A stretch of DNA of 64,000 nucleotides from assembly GCF_004323735.1 (NCBI RefSeq), contig NZ_CP036455.1, positions 2,661,101-2,725,100 on the forward strand, read 5' to 3'. Shown piece by piece: positions 11,444 to 20,705 of the stretch. Source of the DNA: Streptomonospora litoralis. Lineage in GTDB: Bacteria; Actinomycetota; Actinomycetes; Streptosporangiales; Streptosporangiaceae. A model generated the notes under the pieces. That model did no database searches. It was not told the origin of the DNA and was given only the letters and a program-made list of their open reading frames with translations. A program made the translations under genes and the position numbers. Numbering within the stretch: the stretch's first letter is position 1; each line of letters begins with the position of its first letter.

Positions 11444-12121
11444 CTAATCCTCGCCGGGGCGCACAATGCCGGTCTCGTAGGCGTGCACCACCGCCTGCAC
11501 CCGGTCGCGCAGCCCCAGTTTGGTCAGCACGTTGCCGACATGGGTCTTGACCGTGGTCTCGCTCACCACCAGCCGCCGCGCGATCTCGGCGTTGGACAGA
11601 CCCCGCGCGAGCAGCCGGAGGACCTCGCGCTCGCGTTCGGTGAGGTGGTCCAGCTGCGGCGCCGGCCGCTCCCGTGCGGAGGGCAGCTTGTCGGCGAAGC
11701 GGTCCAGCAGCCTGCGGGTGACGGTCGGCGCGACGATCGCCGCCCCCTCCGACACCACGCGGATCGCCTCCGCCAGCTCGTCCGGCGGTACGTCCTTGAG
11801 CAGGAAGCCACTGGCCCCGGCCTTGAGCGCCTCGACCACGTACTCGTCCAGGTCGAAGGTCGTCAGCACCAGCACCCGCACCTGCCGGCCGCTGTGGTGG
11901 GCCCACGACAGGATTTCGCGTGTGGCGTCGATGCCGTCCTTGCCCGGCATGCGGATGTCCATCAGCACCACGTCGGGCAGCAGCCGCCGGGTGTCGGCGA
12001 GAGCTGCGAGGCCGTCGGCCGCCTCGCCCACCACGGAGATGTCCTCCTCCGACTCCAGAATCAGGCGGAAACCGGTACGCAGCAGCGGCTGGTCGTCGAC
12101 GAGCAGGACGCGAATTGCCAT
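11444..12121 (-). CDS. NarL/LuxR-type response regulator
   Basis: The 225-residue protein has a receiver domain with acidic pocket D9/D10 (VLLVDDQPLLR), phospho-acceptor D55 in DVVLMDIRMPG and the conserved Lys in GFLLKDV. A C-terminal LuxR HTH follows (LTEREREVLRLLARGLSN, then ETTVKTHVGNVLTKLGL). It is encoded 83 bp downstream of the histidine kinase in the same direction and is surely its partner. Start chosen at the ATG giving MAIRVLLVDD, with GGTGAG nine bases upstream. The regulon is unknown; the nearest downstream gene is the ThrE exporter on the same strand. Confidence 0.93.
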   Translation of the reverse strand: MAIRVLLVDDQPLLRTGFRLILESEEDISVVGEAADGLAALADTRRLLPDVVLMDIRMPGKDGIDATREILSWAHHSGRQVRVLVLTTFDLDEYVVEALKAGASGFLLKDVPPDELAEAIRVVSEGAAIVAPTVTRRLLDRFADKLPSARERPAPQLDHLTEREREVLRLLARGLSNAEIARRLVVSETTVKTHVGNVLTKLGLRDRVQAVVHAYETGIVRPGED

Positions 12122-12204
12122 GATCAGATTCTCACCGATGGGCCGTGCCCCTTCGACCACGGCGGCCGGATGCGGTCGGGAAGGCGGCGGTCGGACAGGT
12201 GGTC

Positions 12205-13506
12205 TCAGCCGCGGTGGGGAAGGGGCAGCCGGGCGCTCACTTCGAACCCGCCGCCGCTGCGCGGCCCGGCGTCGAGCTCGCCGCCGTAGAGCGCCACGCG
12301 CTCACGCATCCCCACCAGGCCGTGGCCGGGTTCGTCGCCGGCCCGGGGCGAAGCCCCTTCGCGCGGCCCGCCGCCCCCTTCGTCGGTCACGCTCACCTCC
12401 ACCGCCTGCGCACCGAAGCGCACCGACACCGCCGTGCGGGCCTCCCGTCCCGCGTGCTTGAGGACGTTGGTCAACGACTCCTGGACGACGCGGTACAGGG
12501 TCAGATCCAGGCCCGGCGCCAGCTCCGCCGCCGTCCCCTCGACGCGCAGCTCCACGGGGGTTCCGGTGTCGCGGATCTGCTGCACCAGCTCGTCGAGTCC
12601 GGCGAGGCCGGGTTGCGGGCCGCGGTCGGCGTCGGCGCCGTCGCCCTCGGCGGTGCGCAGTACGTCCACGATCCGCCGCATCTCCGACATCGCCTGGCGG
12701 CCGGTCTCCTCGATCTCCACCAGCGTCTGGCGCGCCCGGTCGGGCGAGCGTTCGATCACCCGGCGCCCGGCCGTGGCCTGCACGGTCATCACGCTGACGT
12801 GATGGGCGACCACGTCGTGCAGCTCACGGGCGATGCGGCTGCGCTCCTCGGCCAGCACCGCGCGGGTGTGGGCGTCGCGCGCCCGCTCCAGCCGCTCCGC
12901 GCGCGTAGCCAGTTCCACCATGTGGAAGGAGCGCATCCGCACCAGGCGGCCAACCCACCAGGACGCCAGGATCCACCCCAGATAGAACGCCTGATTGATC
13001 CACCACGGCTCACCGCCTCCGGCCGTCGCCTGGGCCGGGCTCAACGCGGTCGCGGCGATGTTGACCGCCACCGCTGACGCCAATCCGGCCAGCGACCGCG
13101 TCAGCGGCAGATAGCGGCCCACCGAGTACGCCCCGGCGGCGATTCCCAGGCTCGCGGTGCCCCACACCAGCACGTGCAGGTAATCGCCGGCCAACCCGCT
13201 GAGGGTCAGCAGCATCAGCACCGTGAACGGCACGTAGCGGCGCGCGAAGAGGGTGAGGGCGAGCAGGGTGCCGGCGACGTAGCCCGCGGTGGTGTTGCCC
13301 CACAGCGCGTCCAGTTGCGGAGTCTGCTCGCTGAGGGTGACCAGCGCGCTGTTGAGGGCCGCCAGCGCGACGACGATGCCGGCGTCGGTCAGCCACGCCC
13401 AGGGCCCGGCCCGGAACACCGAGCGCTCCGCGCCGCGCTTCGGCGCGTGGGCGGTCCCGGCGGCGGGGGCTGCTTCGGGGGCGGACTCTGCCGGTGTGGT
13501 GGTCAC
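12205..13506 (-). CDS. Membrane sensor histidine kinase (HPK7 type)
   Basis: The 433-residue protein has about five N-terminal membrane helices between residues ~38 and 180, a dimerisation domain with phospho-acceptor H230 in RIARELHDVVAHHVSVM, and a HATPase domain (VVQESLTNVLKHA, then GHGLVGMRERV). This is the DesK/NarX-like group that pairs with LuxR-type regulators. There is no obvious extracellular sensing domain, so the signal may be membrane-borne. The start is GTG (VTTTPAES). It forms an operon with the response regulator. Confidence 0.92.
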   Translation of the reverse strand: MTTTPAESAPEAAPAAGTAHAPKRGAERSVFRAGPWAWLTDAGIVVALAALNSALVTLSEQTPQLDALWGNTTAGYVAGTLLALTLFARRYVPFTVLMLLTLSGLAGDYLHVLVWGTASLGIAAGAYSVGRYLPLTRSLAGLASAVAVNIAATALSPAQATAGGGEPWWINQAFYLGWILASWWVGRLVRMRSFHMVELATRAERLERARDAHTRAVLAEERSRIARELHDVVAHHVSVMTVQATAGRRVIERSPDRARQTLVEIEETGRQAMSEMRRIVDVLRTAEGDGADADRGPQPGLAGLDELVQQIRDTGTPVELRVEGTAAELAPGLDLTLYRVVQESLTNVLKHAGREARTAVSVRFGAQAVEVSVTDEGGGGPREGASPRAGDEPGHGLVGMRERVALYGGELDAGPRSGGGFEVSARLPLPHRG

Positions 13507-13635
13507 CCGGACAACGTTAGGAGCGCGCGCGCCGCCTGCGGACCTTCGCCGGGTGGATCTCGACTCCTCCGCCGGGACGAACGCGGCCTGCCGGATGCAC
13601 GCGGCCTCCCGGCCGAACGCGGCGCGGCGATGCGG

Positions 13636-14460
13636 TCACGCCACCGGGGCGGTGGCGGGCAGCGGGGGAGGGGTGCCGCCGAACTCGGGGCACAGCGCCT
13701 GGTGGTCGCACCATCCGCACAGTTTGCTGGGCCGCGGATTCCAGCTGCCCGATCGGGCGGTGCGTTCGATGTCGCGCCAGATGCCCAGGATCTCCGACTC
13801 GGCGGCCAGCAGTTCCTGTTCGGTGGGCTCGTACCAGCGCACCCCGCCGTCGCCCAGGTACATCAGCTGCAGCCGGGCGGGGACCTCGCCCAGCTCCCGC
13901 CACAGCATCACGCCGTAGAAGAAGATCTGGAACCGGGCCTTGTCCTCGAACCGCGGACGCGGCGACTTGCCGGTCTTGTAGTCGACGATGCGGATCTGAC
14001 CGGCGGGGGCGACGTCGAGGCGGTCGACGTAGCCCCGCAGCCGCAGTCCGGACTCGAGCGTGACCTCCAGCCGCAGTTCGCGCTCGCGCGGTTCGAGCCG
14101 GTGCGGCTGCTCCATGTGGAAGTAGCGTTCCAGCAGCGTGCGCGCCTCGGCCAGCCAGGCCGCGGCATCCTCCTCGGTGGGGAACAGTTCGGCGGCGGTC
14201 TCGGGTTGGGCGGCGCGCAGCCGTTCCCACTGCGGTTCCAGCAGCGACAGCGCCGTGCGGCGCGTTCGGGTCTCGGCGGGAAGCTCGAAGAGCCGTTCCA
14301 GCACCGCGTGCACCAGCGTGCCGCGCAGCGCCGCGGCGCTGGGGCGCTCGGGCAGGCGGTCGATCACCCGGAAGCGGAACAGCAGCGGGCACTGCAGGAA
14401 GTCGGCGGCCCGCGACGGCGACAGCGCTGGGACCAGGGGAGCGGCCTCGGGGGAGTCCAT
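13636..14460 (-). CDS. RecB-family exonuclease with predicted Fe-S cluster
   Basis: The 274-residue PD-(D/E)XK nuclease has an N-terminal LSPSRAADFLQCP motif (C24), the catalytic stretch GYVDRLDV, then IRIVDYKTGK with the core Asp and Lys, and a terminal C248/C251/C257 triplet (CGWCDHQALC). One N-terminal plus three C-terminal cysteines is the pattern of the 4Fe-4S staple in AddB/Cas4-type nucleases. The mycobacterial orthologue neighbourhood (near trmI and mpa) is the same. It is divergent from the M50 protease gene. ATG chosen at MDSPEAAP, where homology starts. Confidence 0.88.
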   Translation of the reverse strand: MDSPEAAPLVPALSPSRAADFLQCPLLFRFRVIDRLPERPSAAALRGTLVHAVLERLFELPAETRTRRTALSLLEPQWERLRAAQPETAAELFPTEEDAAAWLAEARTLLERYFHMEQPHRLEPRERELRLEVTLESGLRLRGYVDRLDVAPAGQIRIVDYKTGKSPRPRFEDKARFQIFFYGVMLWRELGEVPARLQLMYLGDGGVRWYEPTEQELLAAESEILGIWRDIERTARSGSWNPRPSKLCGWCDHQALCPEFGGTPPPLPATAPVA

Positions 14461-14609
14461 GCCCCAACAGTACGTTTTCGCGCCGGGGACCGGCACGCGA
14501 GTCCACAGCGCGCCGCGCGGCCGGCCCGGCCGCGCGGCCCGCGGCGGCGGCCCTACAGCGCGCCTTCGCGGCCGCTGCGCGGTGCGAGCCACCGCGTAGG
14601 CTGGGCGAT

Positions 14610-15776
14610 GTGACCGACCACGGCAGCAGCACCCCGCCCGAGAGCCCGAGCACACCCCGCCCCACCCGCAACGGCGGTTCGGGCTGGCTGATGGCGCGCC
14701 CGTTCGGCATTCCGGTCTACGTGACGCCGTCGTGGCTGATCATCGCCGTCATCATCACGCTGATCTATCAGCCCGTCGTCGAGAGCACGCTCGCCCTGGG
14801 GCCGGTCTCCTACCTGGTGGCGTTCGTTTTCGCAGTGCTGCTGTACGTCTCGGTGCTCATCCACGAGCTGGCGCACTCGGTGACGGCCCGCATGTTCGGT
14901 CTGCCCGTAGGGCGCATCACGCTCTACATGCTCGGCGGCGTCTCCGAGATCGAACGCGAGGCGCCTACCCCCGGACGCGAGTTCCTGGTGGCCGTATCGG
15001 GGCCGGTGCTGTCGCTCGTGCTGGCCGCGGCGGGGTTCGCGGCCTACGGCTTCGTCGATCCGCAGACCATCGCGGGCGTGCTGATCTGGCAGCTGTGGGT
15101 GGCCAACCTGCTGGTGGGCGTGTTCAACCTGCTGCCCGGCCTGCCGCTGGACGGCGGCCGCCTGGTGCGGGCGCTGGTGTGGGCGCTGACCCGGCGGCCC
15201 AAGGCCGGGACCGTGGTGGCCGCCTGGGGCGGGCGGGTGCTCGCCGTCGCCATCGTCGCCGTGCCGCTGGGCTACGCGCTGCTTGCCGGGGCCGCACCGA
15301 ACCTGTTCGGGCTGCTGTGGGCGCTGCTGCTGGCGTCGTTCATCTGGATGGGCGCGGCGTCGGCACTGCGCACGGCGCGCCTGCGCGAGCGCGTGCCCAC
15401 ACTGCGCGCCCGCGAGCTGGGCCGGCGCGTGGCCGTCGTCGGAGCGGAGGTCTCGGTGGCCGAGGCGGGTCGGCGCATGGCCGAGGCCGGAGCGGGCGCG
15501 GTGCTGGTCGCCGACGCCGCCGGCACCCCCACCTCGATCGTCAACGACGCCGCCGCCACCGCGGTGCCCGAGTCCCGGCGCCCCTGGGTGCCGGTCTCCA
15601 GCGTGTCCCGCGCCATCACCCGCGGGGCGGTCGTACGCGCCGACCTGGAGGGCGAGTCGCTCCTGGAGGCCCTGCGCGCCCACCCGGCACAGGAGTACCT
15701 GCTTGTCGAGGACGACGGCACCCCCTTCGGCGTGCTGCGCACCTCCGACGTCCAAGAGGCGTTCACGCGGCGCTGA
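14610..15776 (+). CDS. Site-2-type membrane metalloprotease (M50) with CBS region
   Basis: The 388-residue protein has zinc motif HELAH at residues 85-89 inside a membrane helix, the second metal motif NLLPGLPLDGG at 173-183, and about six membrane helices. A C-terminal cytosolic region from ~270 resembles paired CBS modules (VAEAGRRMAEAGAGAVLVAD and EYLLVEDDGTPFGVLRTSDV). It is expected to cut membrane-anchored substrates such as anti-sigma factors; no substrate is visible nearby. GTG start at 14610. M50 proteases of this class commonly lie next to trmI/arc in actinomycetes. Confidence 0.9.
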   Translation: MTDHGSSTPPESPSTPRPTRNGGSGWLMARPFGIPVYVTPSWLIIAVIITLIYQPVVESTLALGPVSYLVAFVFAVLLYVSVLIHELAHSVTARMFGLPVGRITLYMLGGVSEIEREAPTPGREFLVAVSGPVLSLVLAAAGFAAYGFVDPQTIAGVLIWQLWVANLLVGVFNLLPGLPLDGGRLVRALVWALTRRPKAGTVVAAWGGRVLAVAIVAVPLGYALLAGAAPNLFGLLWALLLASFIWMGAASALRTARLRERVPTLRARELGRRVAVVGAEVSVAEAGRRMAEAGAGAVLVADAAGTPTSIVNDAAATAVPESRRPWVPVSSVSRAITRGAVVRADLEGESLLEALRAHPAQEYLLVEDDGTPFGVLRTSDVQEAFTRR

Positions 15777-15870
15777 GGCCGATATCGGACCTCGCGGCGA
15801 CCTGGCCGGAACAGGGGCCGTCTGCCAGGATCGGCAGCGCGATGTGCGAAATCGGCGGAGGCGGGGGGTC

Positions 15871-16131
15871 GTGTCGGACTTCAGTGCGGTGTGGCGCAGC
15901 ATCCAGGCGTGTACTGGTCAGGAGTTTCGCACCAAGTCCGGCCGTCCCTTCACGTACACCGCGCACGACGGATACGTGCACCTGGACAACACCGACCGCA
16001 GCATCTCCCGCACGGACTTCAGCAGGGCCTATGCGTTGATGCCACTGAGAGGACCGGGTCGACTCACCAGGCTCGTCCAGGGACCGTCGTATGTGTTCGG
16101 GATCCTCACCGACGATCGGATCCGCGGATAG
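15871..16131 (+). CDS. Small conserved-looking hypothetical protein
   Basis: An 86-residue protein (GTG start, purine-rich GGCGGAGGCGGGG upstream). It reads like one compact domain: FRTKSGRPFTYTAHDGYVHL, then a strand, ISRTDFSRAYALMPLRG and GPSYVFGILTDDRI. I do not recognise a named family. It has no Cys pair, membrane segment or catalytic motif. Third-position GC is lower than its neighbours, which hints at transfer or weak expression. It stands 94 bp after the protease gene and could be cotranscribed with it. Confidence 0.6.
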   Translation: MSDFSAVWRSIQACTGQEFRTKSGRPFTYTAHDGYVHLDNTDRSISRTDFSRAYALMPLRGPGRLTRLVQGPSYVFGILTDDRIRG

Positions 16132-16186
16132 CCGCAGCGGGCGCCGAGGCGGCCGAGGGCGCTGCGCCTGCGCGGCACAGCTCGCC

Positions 16187-16660
16187 TCACCGGGTGGCGC
16201 CGCTGGGCCAGACGACGGTGACGTGGCGGTCCTGTTCGCGGGCGTAGCCGACGATGTCGGCTGTGCCGCCGGGGCCCCGCGGGGGACGGCCGTCCCATAC
16301 GGCCACCAGTTCGTCGCAGTGCTCCACCATGTGGCGGCCCGCCTCCAGGTGTGCCTGCGAGGTGGATTCCACGTGCGGCAGCCGGTGCACCAGCACGGCC
16401 GCGGCGAGCAGGTCGTCGTAGGCGGCCCGGTGGTGCTCGGGGAGTCCTTCGCGGTAGCGCTCGGCGGGCACGACCGCCTCCAGCGCACCGCCGGCGTCCA
16501 GCACCGCGCGGGCGAAGAGCGCGTCGGCGCCGTCGGCCAGGCAGGACAGCCCGGTGAGGCGCGGCCCGAGGCTGTGCACGTGCGCGCGCAGTGCGGCCTC
16601 GACCGCGTGCTCCACTTCGTCGGGCAGCCCGCGGTGGCCGGTGACGGCGACTCGCCGCAT
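16187..16660 (-). CDS. SLOG-superfamily (Rossmann-like nucleotide-binding) protein
   Basis: The 157-residue protein begins with a strand-turn MRRVAVTGHRGLP and has GLSCLADGADALFARAVLDAG (in parts) followed by VVPAERY and DELVAVWDGRPPRGPGGTADIV. That is the DprA/LOG-like fold in which a glycine-rich loop binds a nucleotide or nucleotide-derived ligand. SLOG proteins have been proposed to sense or generate nucleotide signals. It is the second gene of an operon behind an XRE-TPR regulator (58-bp gap). The SD GAGGGGG precedes the ATG by six bases. Confidence 0.75.
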   Translation of the reverse strand: MRRVAVTGHRGLPDEVEHAVEAALRAHVHSLGPRLTGLSCLADGADALFARAVLDAGGALEAVVPAERYREGLPEHHRAAYDDLLAAAVLVHRLPHVESTSQAHLEAGRHMVEHCDELVAVWDGRPPRGPGGTADIVGYAREQDRHVTVVWPSGATR

Positions 16661-16718
16661 CGCGTCCCCCTCTCGCTCGATGATCCCCTCTCGCGGCCGG
16701 CGGTGGCCGCGGATGCGT

Positions 16719-17987
16719 CTAGGTCAGTGTCGCGGCCAGCTGCTCGTCGAGCTCCTTGACGCACCGGGCGCTCGGGCCGCGGTAGGCGCGGCGGAAGCGC
16801 CGTACGCGCGAGACCAGCCGGTCCGAGCGGAACCGCACCGCGATGCGCAGCGATTCGGCGGCGAGCGAGAACGCCTCGTCGACGTCGCCGGCGTCGGCGC
16901 GGGTGCGTGCGAGCTCGATCATCAGCGAAGCTCCCTGCTTGGCCGAGGGGGCGGCGCGGCCGAACGCCTCGCCGAAAGCGGCCCGGGCCTCGTCGGGCCG
17001 GTGCAGCCGCACACCCGTCAGCGCCCGGTAGCCGGCCACCTTGGCGGGTGTGAACGGGAAGACCCACGGCCACGGCGGGTCGGTGTTGTCGCTGCGGGCG
17101 ACCGCCCGCTCGGCGCGGGCGATCTCCTGGTCGGCGGCCGGCGCGTCACCGAGGGTGGCGTGGGCCATGGCCCGCATGCACGCCAGCCACGCCGCGGCGG
17201 TGGGGTGGACTCCGGTACCCAGCAGCCGCGCGGCCTCGCCCGTCAGCGCGAGCCCGGAGGCGGCGTCCTCGGCGTCGGTCTCGAACGCCGCCAGGCTGCC
17301 GAGCATGTAGGCGCACAGCAGCGGCTCGCCGGCCAGCCGCGCGTTGCGCACCGCCGTGCGGTAGTAGCCCCGCGCCGAGCCCGCGTCGTCCATGTCGGCG
17401 TGCAGCCAGGCGGCGAACCCCGCGGCCTCACTCGCCGCGGCGGCGATCTGCGGCGCGTACGGTGTCCGGCCCGCCCGCATCAGGGTGCGCCCGGTCAGTT
17501 CCACGTGGGCGACGGCGCCGCGGGCGAGGTCGCGCGACGGCGATGCGGCGTCGAGCCGCCGCTGCCCTCCGGTGATGGCGCGCAGGGTCTGCGCGGTGTT
17601 CTCGTCGACGTCGGCGCGCTGGGACCGCGCGGCGGGCGCCGACGCGAGTGCCGCCGCGGCGACGGCCCTGCCGAATTCCCGTCGTCTCGTCGGTCCGGCC
17701 CCCCTCTCCGGCGCTGCGGAGTCCGCGAACCGGAGGAGGTGGATCGGTATCTCCAGCCGTCCGGCGACCTCGCGGACCTGGTCGACGGTGAGCGACTGCT
17801 GCCGGTTGACCACCCGCGACACCCAGCTCTGGGAGTAGCCGACCGCGCGGGCGAGCTCGCCCTGCGACCAGCCGCGGACCAGCCGGACCTGCTCCAGCAC
17901 CCGGGCGAGGTCGCAGGTCGCCAGGGCTTCGGCCATGTCGGCCCGAGTCCAGAAGTCCGGCGGCAGAGTGCTGTCTCGTCGAGGCAT
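16719..17987 (-). CDS. XRE-family regulator with TPR-like sensor region
   Basis: The 422-residue protein has an N-terminal Cro/CI HTH at about 30-85 (VRLVRGWSQGELARAVGYSQ, then WVSRVVNRQQSLT). An Arg-rich linker and a long alpha-helical C-terminal region follow, of the TPR-like type seen in many actinomycete regulators. The helical part probably binds a peptide or protein. There is no SD before the ATG, and TAACCT lies six bases upstream, so the message may be leaderless. It heads an operon with the SLOG gene and faces a small hypothetical gene. Confidence 0.82.
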   Translation of the reverse strand: MPRRDSTLPPDFWTRADMAEALATCDLARVLEQVRLVRGWSQGELARAVGYSQSWVSRVVNRQQSLTVDQVREVAGRLEIPIHLLRFADSAAPERGAGPTRRREFGRAVAAAALASAPAARSQRADVDENTAQTLRAITGGQRRLDAASPSRDLARGAVAHVELTGRTLMRAGRTPYAPQIAAAASEAAGFAAWLHADMDDAGSARGYYRTAVRNARLAGEPLLCAYMLGSLAAFETDAEDAASGLALTGEAARLLGTGVHPTAAAWLACMRAMAHATLGDAPAADQEIARAERAVARSDNTDPPWPWVFPFTPAKVAGYRALTGVRLHRPDEARAAFGEAFGRAAPSAKQGASLMIELARTRADAGDVDEAFSLAAESLRIAVRFRSDRLVSRVRRFRRAYRGPSARCVKELDEQLAATLT

Positions 17988-18151
17988 GAGCCTAGGTTAG
18001 GGTGTCCACCTGGTATTGGTAGCTATGAGTGAAAGGGATGCTGCTATGCGTAATATGCATGGAAGGGGTCGAAGGAGCTCCGAATGAGGCAGAGTCAAGG
18101 GACCAAAGTCCCCGCAGTGCTGGGGATTCATCGGAATAACCAGGAGCGTCG
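17988..18151. promoter_or_regulatory. Divergent AT-richer promoter region
   Basis: This 164-bp gap between the XRE gene and the 121-aa gene is markedly lower in GC than its surroundings. It contains an imperfect inverted repeat ATGCGTAATATGCAT near 18045-18059, plausible as the XRE operator. On the minus strand the -10-like TAACCT (17994-17999) would start transcription at or next to the XRE ATG. Confidence 0.4.
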
Positions 18152-18517
18152 ATGACCGTCGAGACCCCGCCGTCGGGGATCCCCGGCCTGTCCGCAAGTG
18201 GCCACCGCCTTGACGGGGACTCCAGCGATCCGGTGTGGGTGCGCGTACTGAGCGGTCTCACCGCCGAGCTGCGCTCCTGCGGCCTGGAGGCCCGGGTGGA
18301 CGGCACGATCGGTGCCGTGGACGCCATCACCCGCGGTCCCGCGCCGCGTGTGCAGAAGGCGGTGCTGCGCCCTCACCGCGGCCAGCTGTGGTGGTGGCTG
18401 CACTGCGCCGCCGAGCCGGCGCTGCCGCCGCCCCACCGCACCCCGCTCACCCCTGCGGTCGACACCGCCGACGCAGCGCGGCGGATCGTGCGGGTGCTCA
18501 CCCCCTGCCGCGACTGA
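18152..18517 (+). CDS. Hypothetical protein divergent from XRE regulator
   Basis: A 121-residue protein of unknown function. Features visible are an Arg/Trp-rich strand (VQKAVLRPHRGQLWWWLH), a Pro-rich segment (LPPPHRTPLTP) and a terminal helix TADAARRIVRVLTP. The ATG has AGGAGCG at good spacing. Similar small proteins occur beside XRE-TPR regulators in Streptomyces and Nocardiopsis by my recollection, and may be partners or targets of the regulator. No signal peptide or membrane segment. Confidence 0.7.
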   Translation: MTVETPPSGIPGLSASGHRLDGDSSDPVWVRVLSGLTAELRSCGLEARVDGTIGAVDAITRGPAPRVQKAVLRPHRGQLWWWLHCAAEPALPPPHRTPLTPAVDTADAARRIVRVLTPCRD

Positions 18518-18628
18518 CGGCCTCCGCCTGTCTGCGCTGCACGGGCGGGACGTCCGCTCCCCGGCTGCCCCGCCGCGCGCCGCGTCCCGCCGCTGTACCC
18601 GCGGCCGCGCCCACCGCCGCGCGGCCGC

Positions 18629-19438
18629 TCAGGCCCTCTCGCCGAGGTCGGGCACGGCCGGCCCGAACCGCTCCACCGCCAGGCAGGCCGCGCCCACGAT
18701 GCCCGCCGTGTTGCGCAGTTCGGCCGCCACGATGGGAGCGTTGAGCCGCAGGTAGGGCAGGAACTCGTCGGCGATCCGGCTCACACCGCCGCCCACCACG
18801 ATCAGGTCGGGCCACAGCAGCCGCTCCACCTCCTCGTAGTAGCGCTGCAGGCGCTCGCGGGCCCACTGCTCGTAGGAGAGCCCTTCGCGGTCCTGCGCGC
18901 TGGATGCGGCGCGCGTTTCGGCGTCGTAGCCGTCGATCTCCAGGTGTCCGAACTCGGTGTTGGGTACCAGGTGCCCGTCGACCAGCAGCGCCGTGCCGAT
19001 CCCGGTACCCAGGGTGGTCATCAGCACCACGCCCCGCACGTCGCGCGCGGCCCCGTAGCGGTGCTCGGCCACGGCCGCGGCGTCGGCGTCGTTGACCACG
19101 TAGACCTCGCGGCCGGTGGCGTCGGAGAGCAGCTTCTCGGCGTCCGTGCCGATCCAGGAGCGGTCCACGTTCGCGGCGCTGCGGGCGACTCCGTGCTGGA
19201 TGACCGCCGGGAACGTGACGCCCATCGGTGCCGAGCCCGCGGCGTGCTCGGGGAAGGACGCGGCGATGTCGGCGACCACCTCCGCCACCGCGCCGGGGGT
19301 CGACGGCCGGGGCGTGGCCGTCTTGAGCCGGTCGACGAGGAACGTCCCTCGCGTCAGGTCGACGGGCGCCCCTTTGATCCCGCTTCCGCCGATGTCGATG
19401 CCGATGCCCACCTCGGGCGTGCTGGGCGCCATGCTCAT
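18629..19438 (-). CDS. ppgK: Polyphosphate glucokinase
   Basis: The 269-residue ROK-family kinase phosphorylates glucose using polyphosphate or ATP. Evidence is the N-terminal phosphate loop [11 protein letters not shown] (~15-25), the catalytic region [17 protein letters not shown], the second phosphate loop [12 protein letters not shown], and [19 protein letters not shown] (read in parts), typical of PpgK. The length matches actinobacterial PpgK. The SD AAGGA lies six bases before the ATG. Monocistronic and divergent from trmI. Confidence 0.94.
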   Translation of the reverse strand: MSMAPSTPEVGIGIDIGGSGIKGAPVDLTRGTFLVDRLKTATPRPSTPGAVAEVVADIAASFPEHAAGSAPMGVTFPAVIQHGVARSAANVDRSWIGTDAEKLLSDATGREVYVVNDADAAAVAEHRYGAARDVRGVVLMTTLGTGIGTALLVDGHLVPNTEFGHLEIDGYDAETRAASSAQDREGLSYEQWARERLQRYYEEVERLLWPDLIVVGGGVSRIADEFLPYLRLNAPIVAAELRNTAGIVGAACLAVERFGPAVPDLGERA

Positions 19439-19634
19439 TTGCGTCCTTCCCGACCTTTCACCGGGCGCCTCGCGCGTGCGCCCGTACTCAATTGTGGCCC
19501 CTGGAGGGCGCTGCCGCGTGCCGTTCGGGCCGGCGGCGGCCCGCTGGCGGCGCGATTACGCCGCGCGGCCCGCAGGCCGCTAACGTGGGCGACTGCCCGC
19601 CCCAGTTGAACCGACCGTGAAGAGACGAGTACCT

Positions 19635-20603
19635 GTGACCGGCATCCATGGCCGCCGCGGCCCCTTCGGCGACGGCGATATCGTGCAGCTGACCGACCCC
19701 AAGGGCCGGATGCACACCATCACCCTGCGCGCCGGAGCGGTCTTCCACACCCACCGGGGCCGGCTGGACCACGACGAGCTCATCGGCAGCCCCGAGGGCA
19801 GCGTGGTGCGGTCGACCTCCAACACCGCCTACGTCGCGCTGCGGCCGCTGCTGGCCGACTTCACCCTGTCCATGAAGCGGGGCGCGACCATCGTCTACCC
19901 CAAGGACGCCGCGCAGATCGTCGCCCAGGCCGACATCTTCCCCGGCGCCCGCGTGGTCGAGGCCGGCGGCGGCTCGGGTGCGCTCACCTGCTGGCTGCTG
20001 CGCGCCGCGGGCGAGGAGGGGCTGGTCTCCTCCTACGAGCGCCGTGCCGACTTCGCCGAGATCGCCCGCACCAACGTGCAGCGGTTCTTCGGCCGTGAGC
20101 ACCCGGCCTGGCGGCTGACGGTGGGGGATCTGGCGGAGGACATCGCCGACACCGAAGTCGACCGGGTGGTGCTGGACATGCTGGCCCCGTGGGAGTGCCT
20201 GCAGGCCGCCGCCGAGGCACTGGTACCCGGGGGCCTGGTCTGCGCCTACGTCGCCACCACCACCCAGATCTCGCGCGTGGTGGAGGAGCTGCGCGACCAG
20301 GGCTCCTTCTACGAGCCGCGCGCATTCGAGACGCTGGTGCGCGAATGGCACGTGGAAGGGCTCGCCGTGCGCCCGGATCATCGGATGATCGGGCATACAG
20401 GGTTCCTGGTGACCGCGCGGCGGCTGGCCGACGGCGCCGTGCCGCCCGAGCGCCGCCGGCGTCCCGCCAAGGGCGCCTACGGCCAGGACTGGCAGCGCGG
20501 GCAGGGCGGCGGCCGCGCCGCCGGCTCCGAGCGCGGGCAGGCCGGCGCCGCCGGCGCGGTGGACGAGGGCGCGGCACCGGGCCCGGAGGCCGGCGGGGAC
20601 TGA
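19635..20603 (+). CDS. trmI: tRNA (adenine-58-N1)-methyltransferase
   Basis: About 322 residues. The N-terminal beta domain holds VQLTDPKGRMHTITL. The Rossmann SAM domain has motif I VVEAGGGSGALTCWLLR and the acceptor region DRVVLDMLAPWECLQAA. The enzyme methylates A58 in the T-loop of tRNAs, as a tetramer in actinobacteria. A Gln/Gly/Ala-rich tail of about 50 residues follows the domain and is probably disordered. I prefer the GTG at 19635 (VTGIHGRRGPF) over the one at 19617. Its place upstream of arc is conserved in the proteasome region. Confidence 0.93.
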   Translation: MTGIHGRRGPFGDGDIVQLTDPKGRMHTITLRAGAVFHTHRGRLDHDELIGSPEGSVVRSTSNTAYVALRPLLADFTLSMKRGATIVYPKDAAQIVAQADIFPGARVVEAGGGSGALTCWLLRAAGEEGLVSSYERRADFAEIARTNVQRFFGREHPAWRLTVGDLAEDIADTEVDRVVLDMLAPWECLQAAAEALVPGGLVCAYVATTTQISRVVEELRDQGSFYEPRAFETLVREWHVEGLAVRPDHRMIGHTGFLVTARRLADGAVPPERRRRPAKGAYGQDWQRGQGGGRAAGSERGQAGAAGAVDEGAAPGPEAGGD

Positions 20604-20705
20604 GGTCACGTTCGCATTACACCGGCCTTGGCTTTACCAGGGTGACCTAGGTCTTCACAAGATCGAGAAGTGAGCGCTTAGACACTCGCCGCTGGCGGGA
20701 GGTTA

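Noticed and set aside
8832-11906. A 1024-codon minus-strand frame overlapping endonuclease V and the exporter
   Set aside because: Runs through two well-supported genes in another frame with low-complexity composition.
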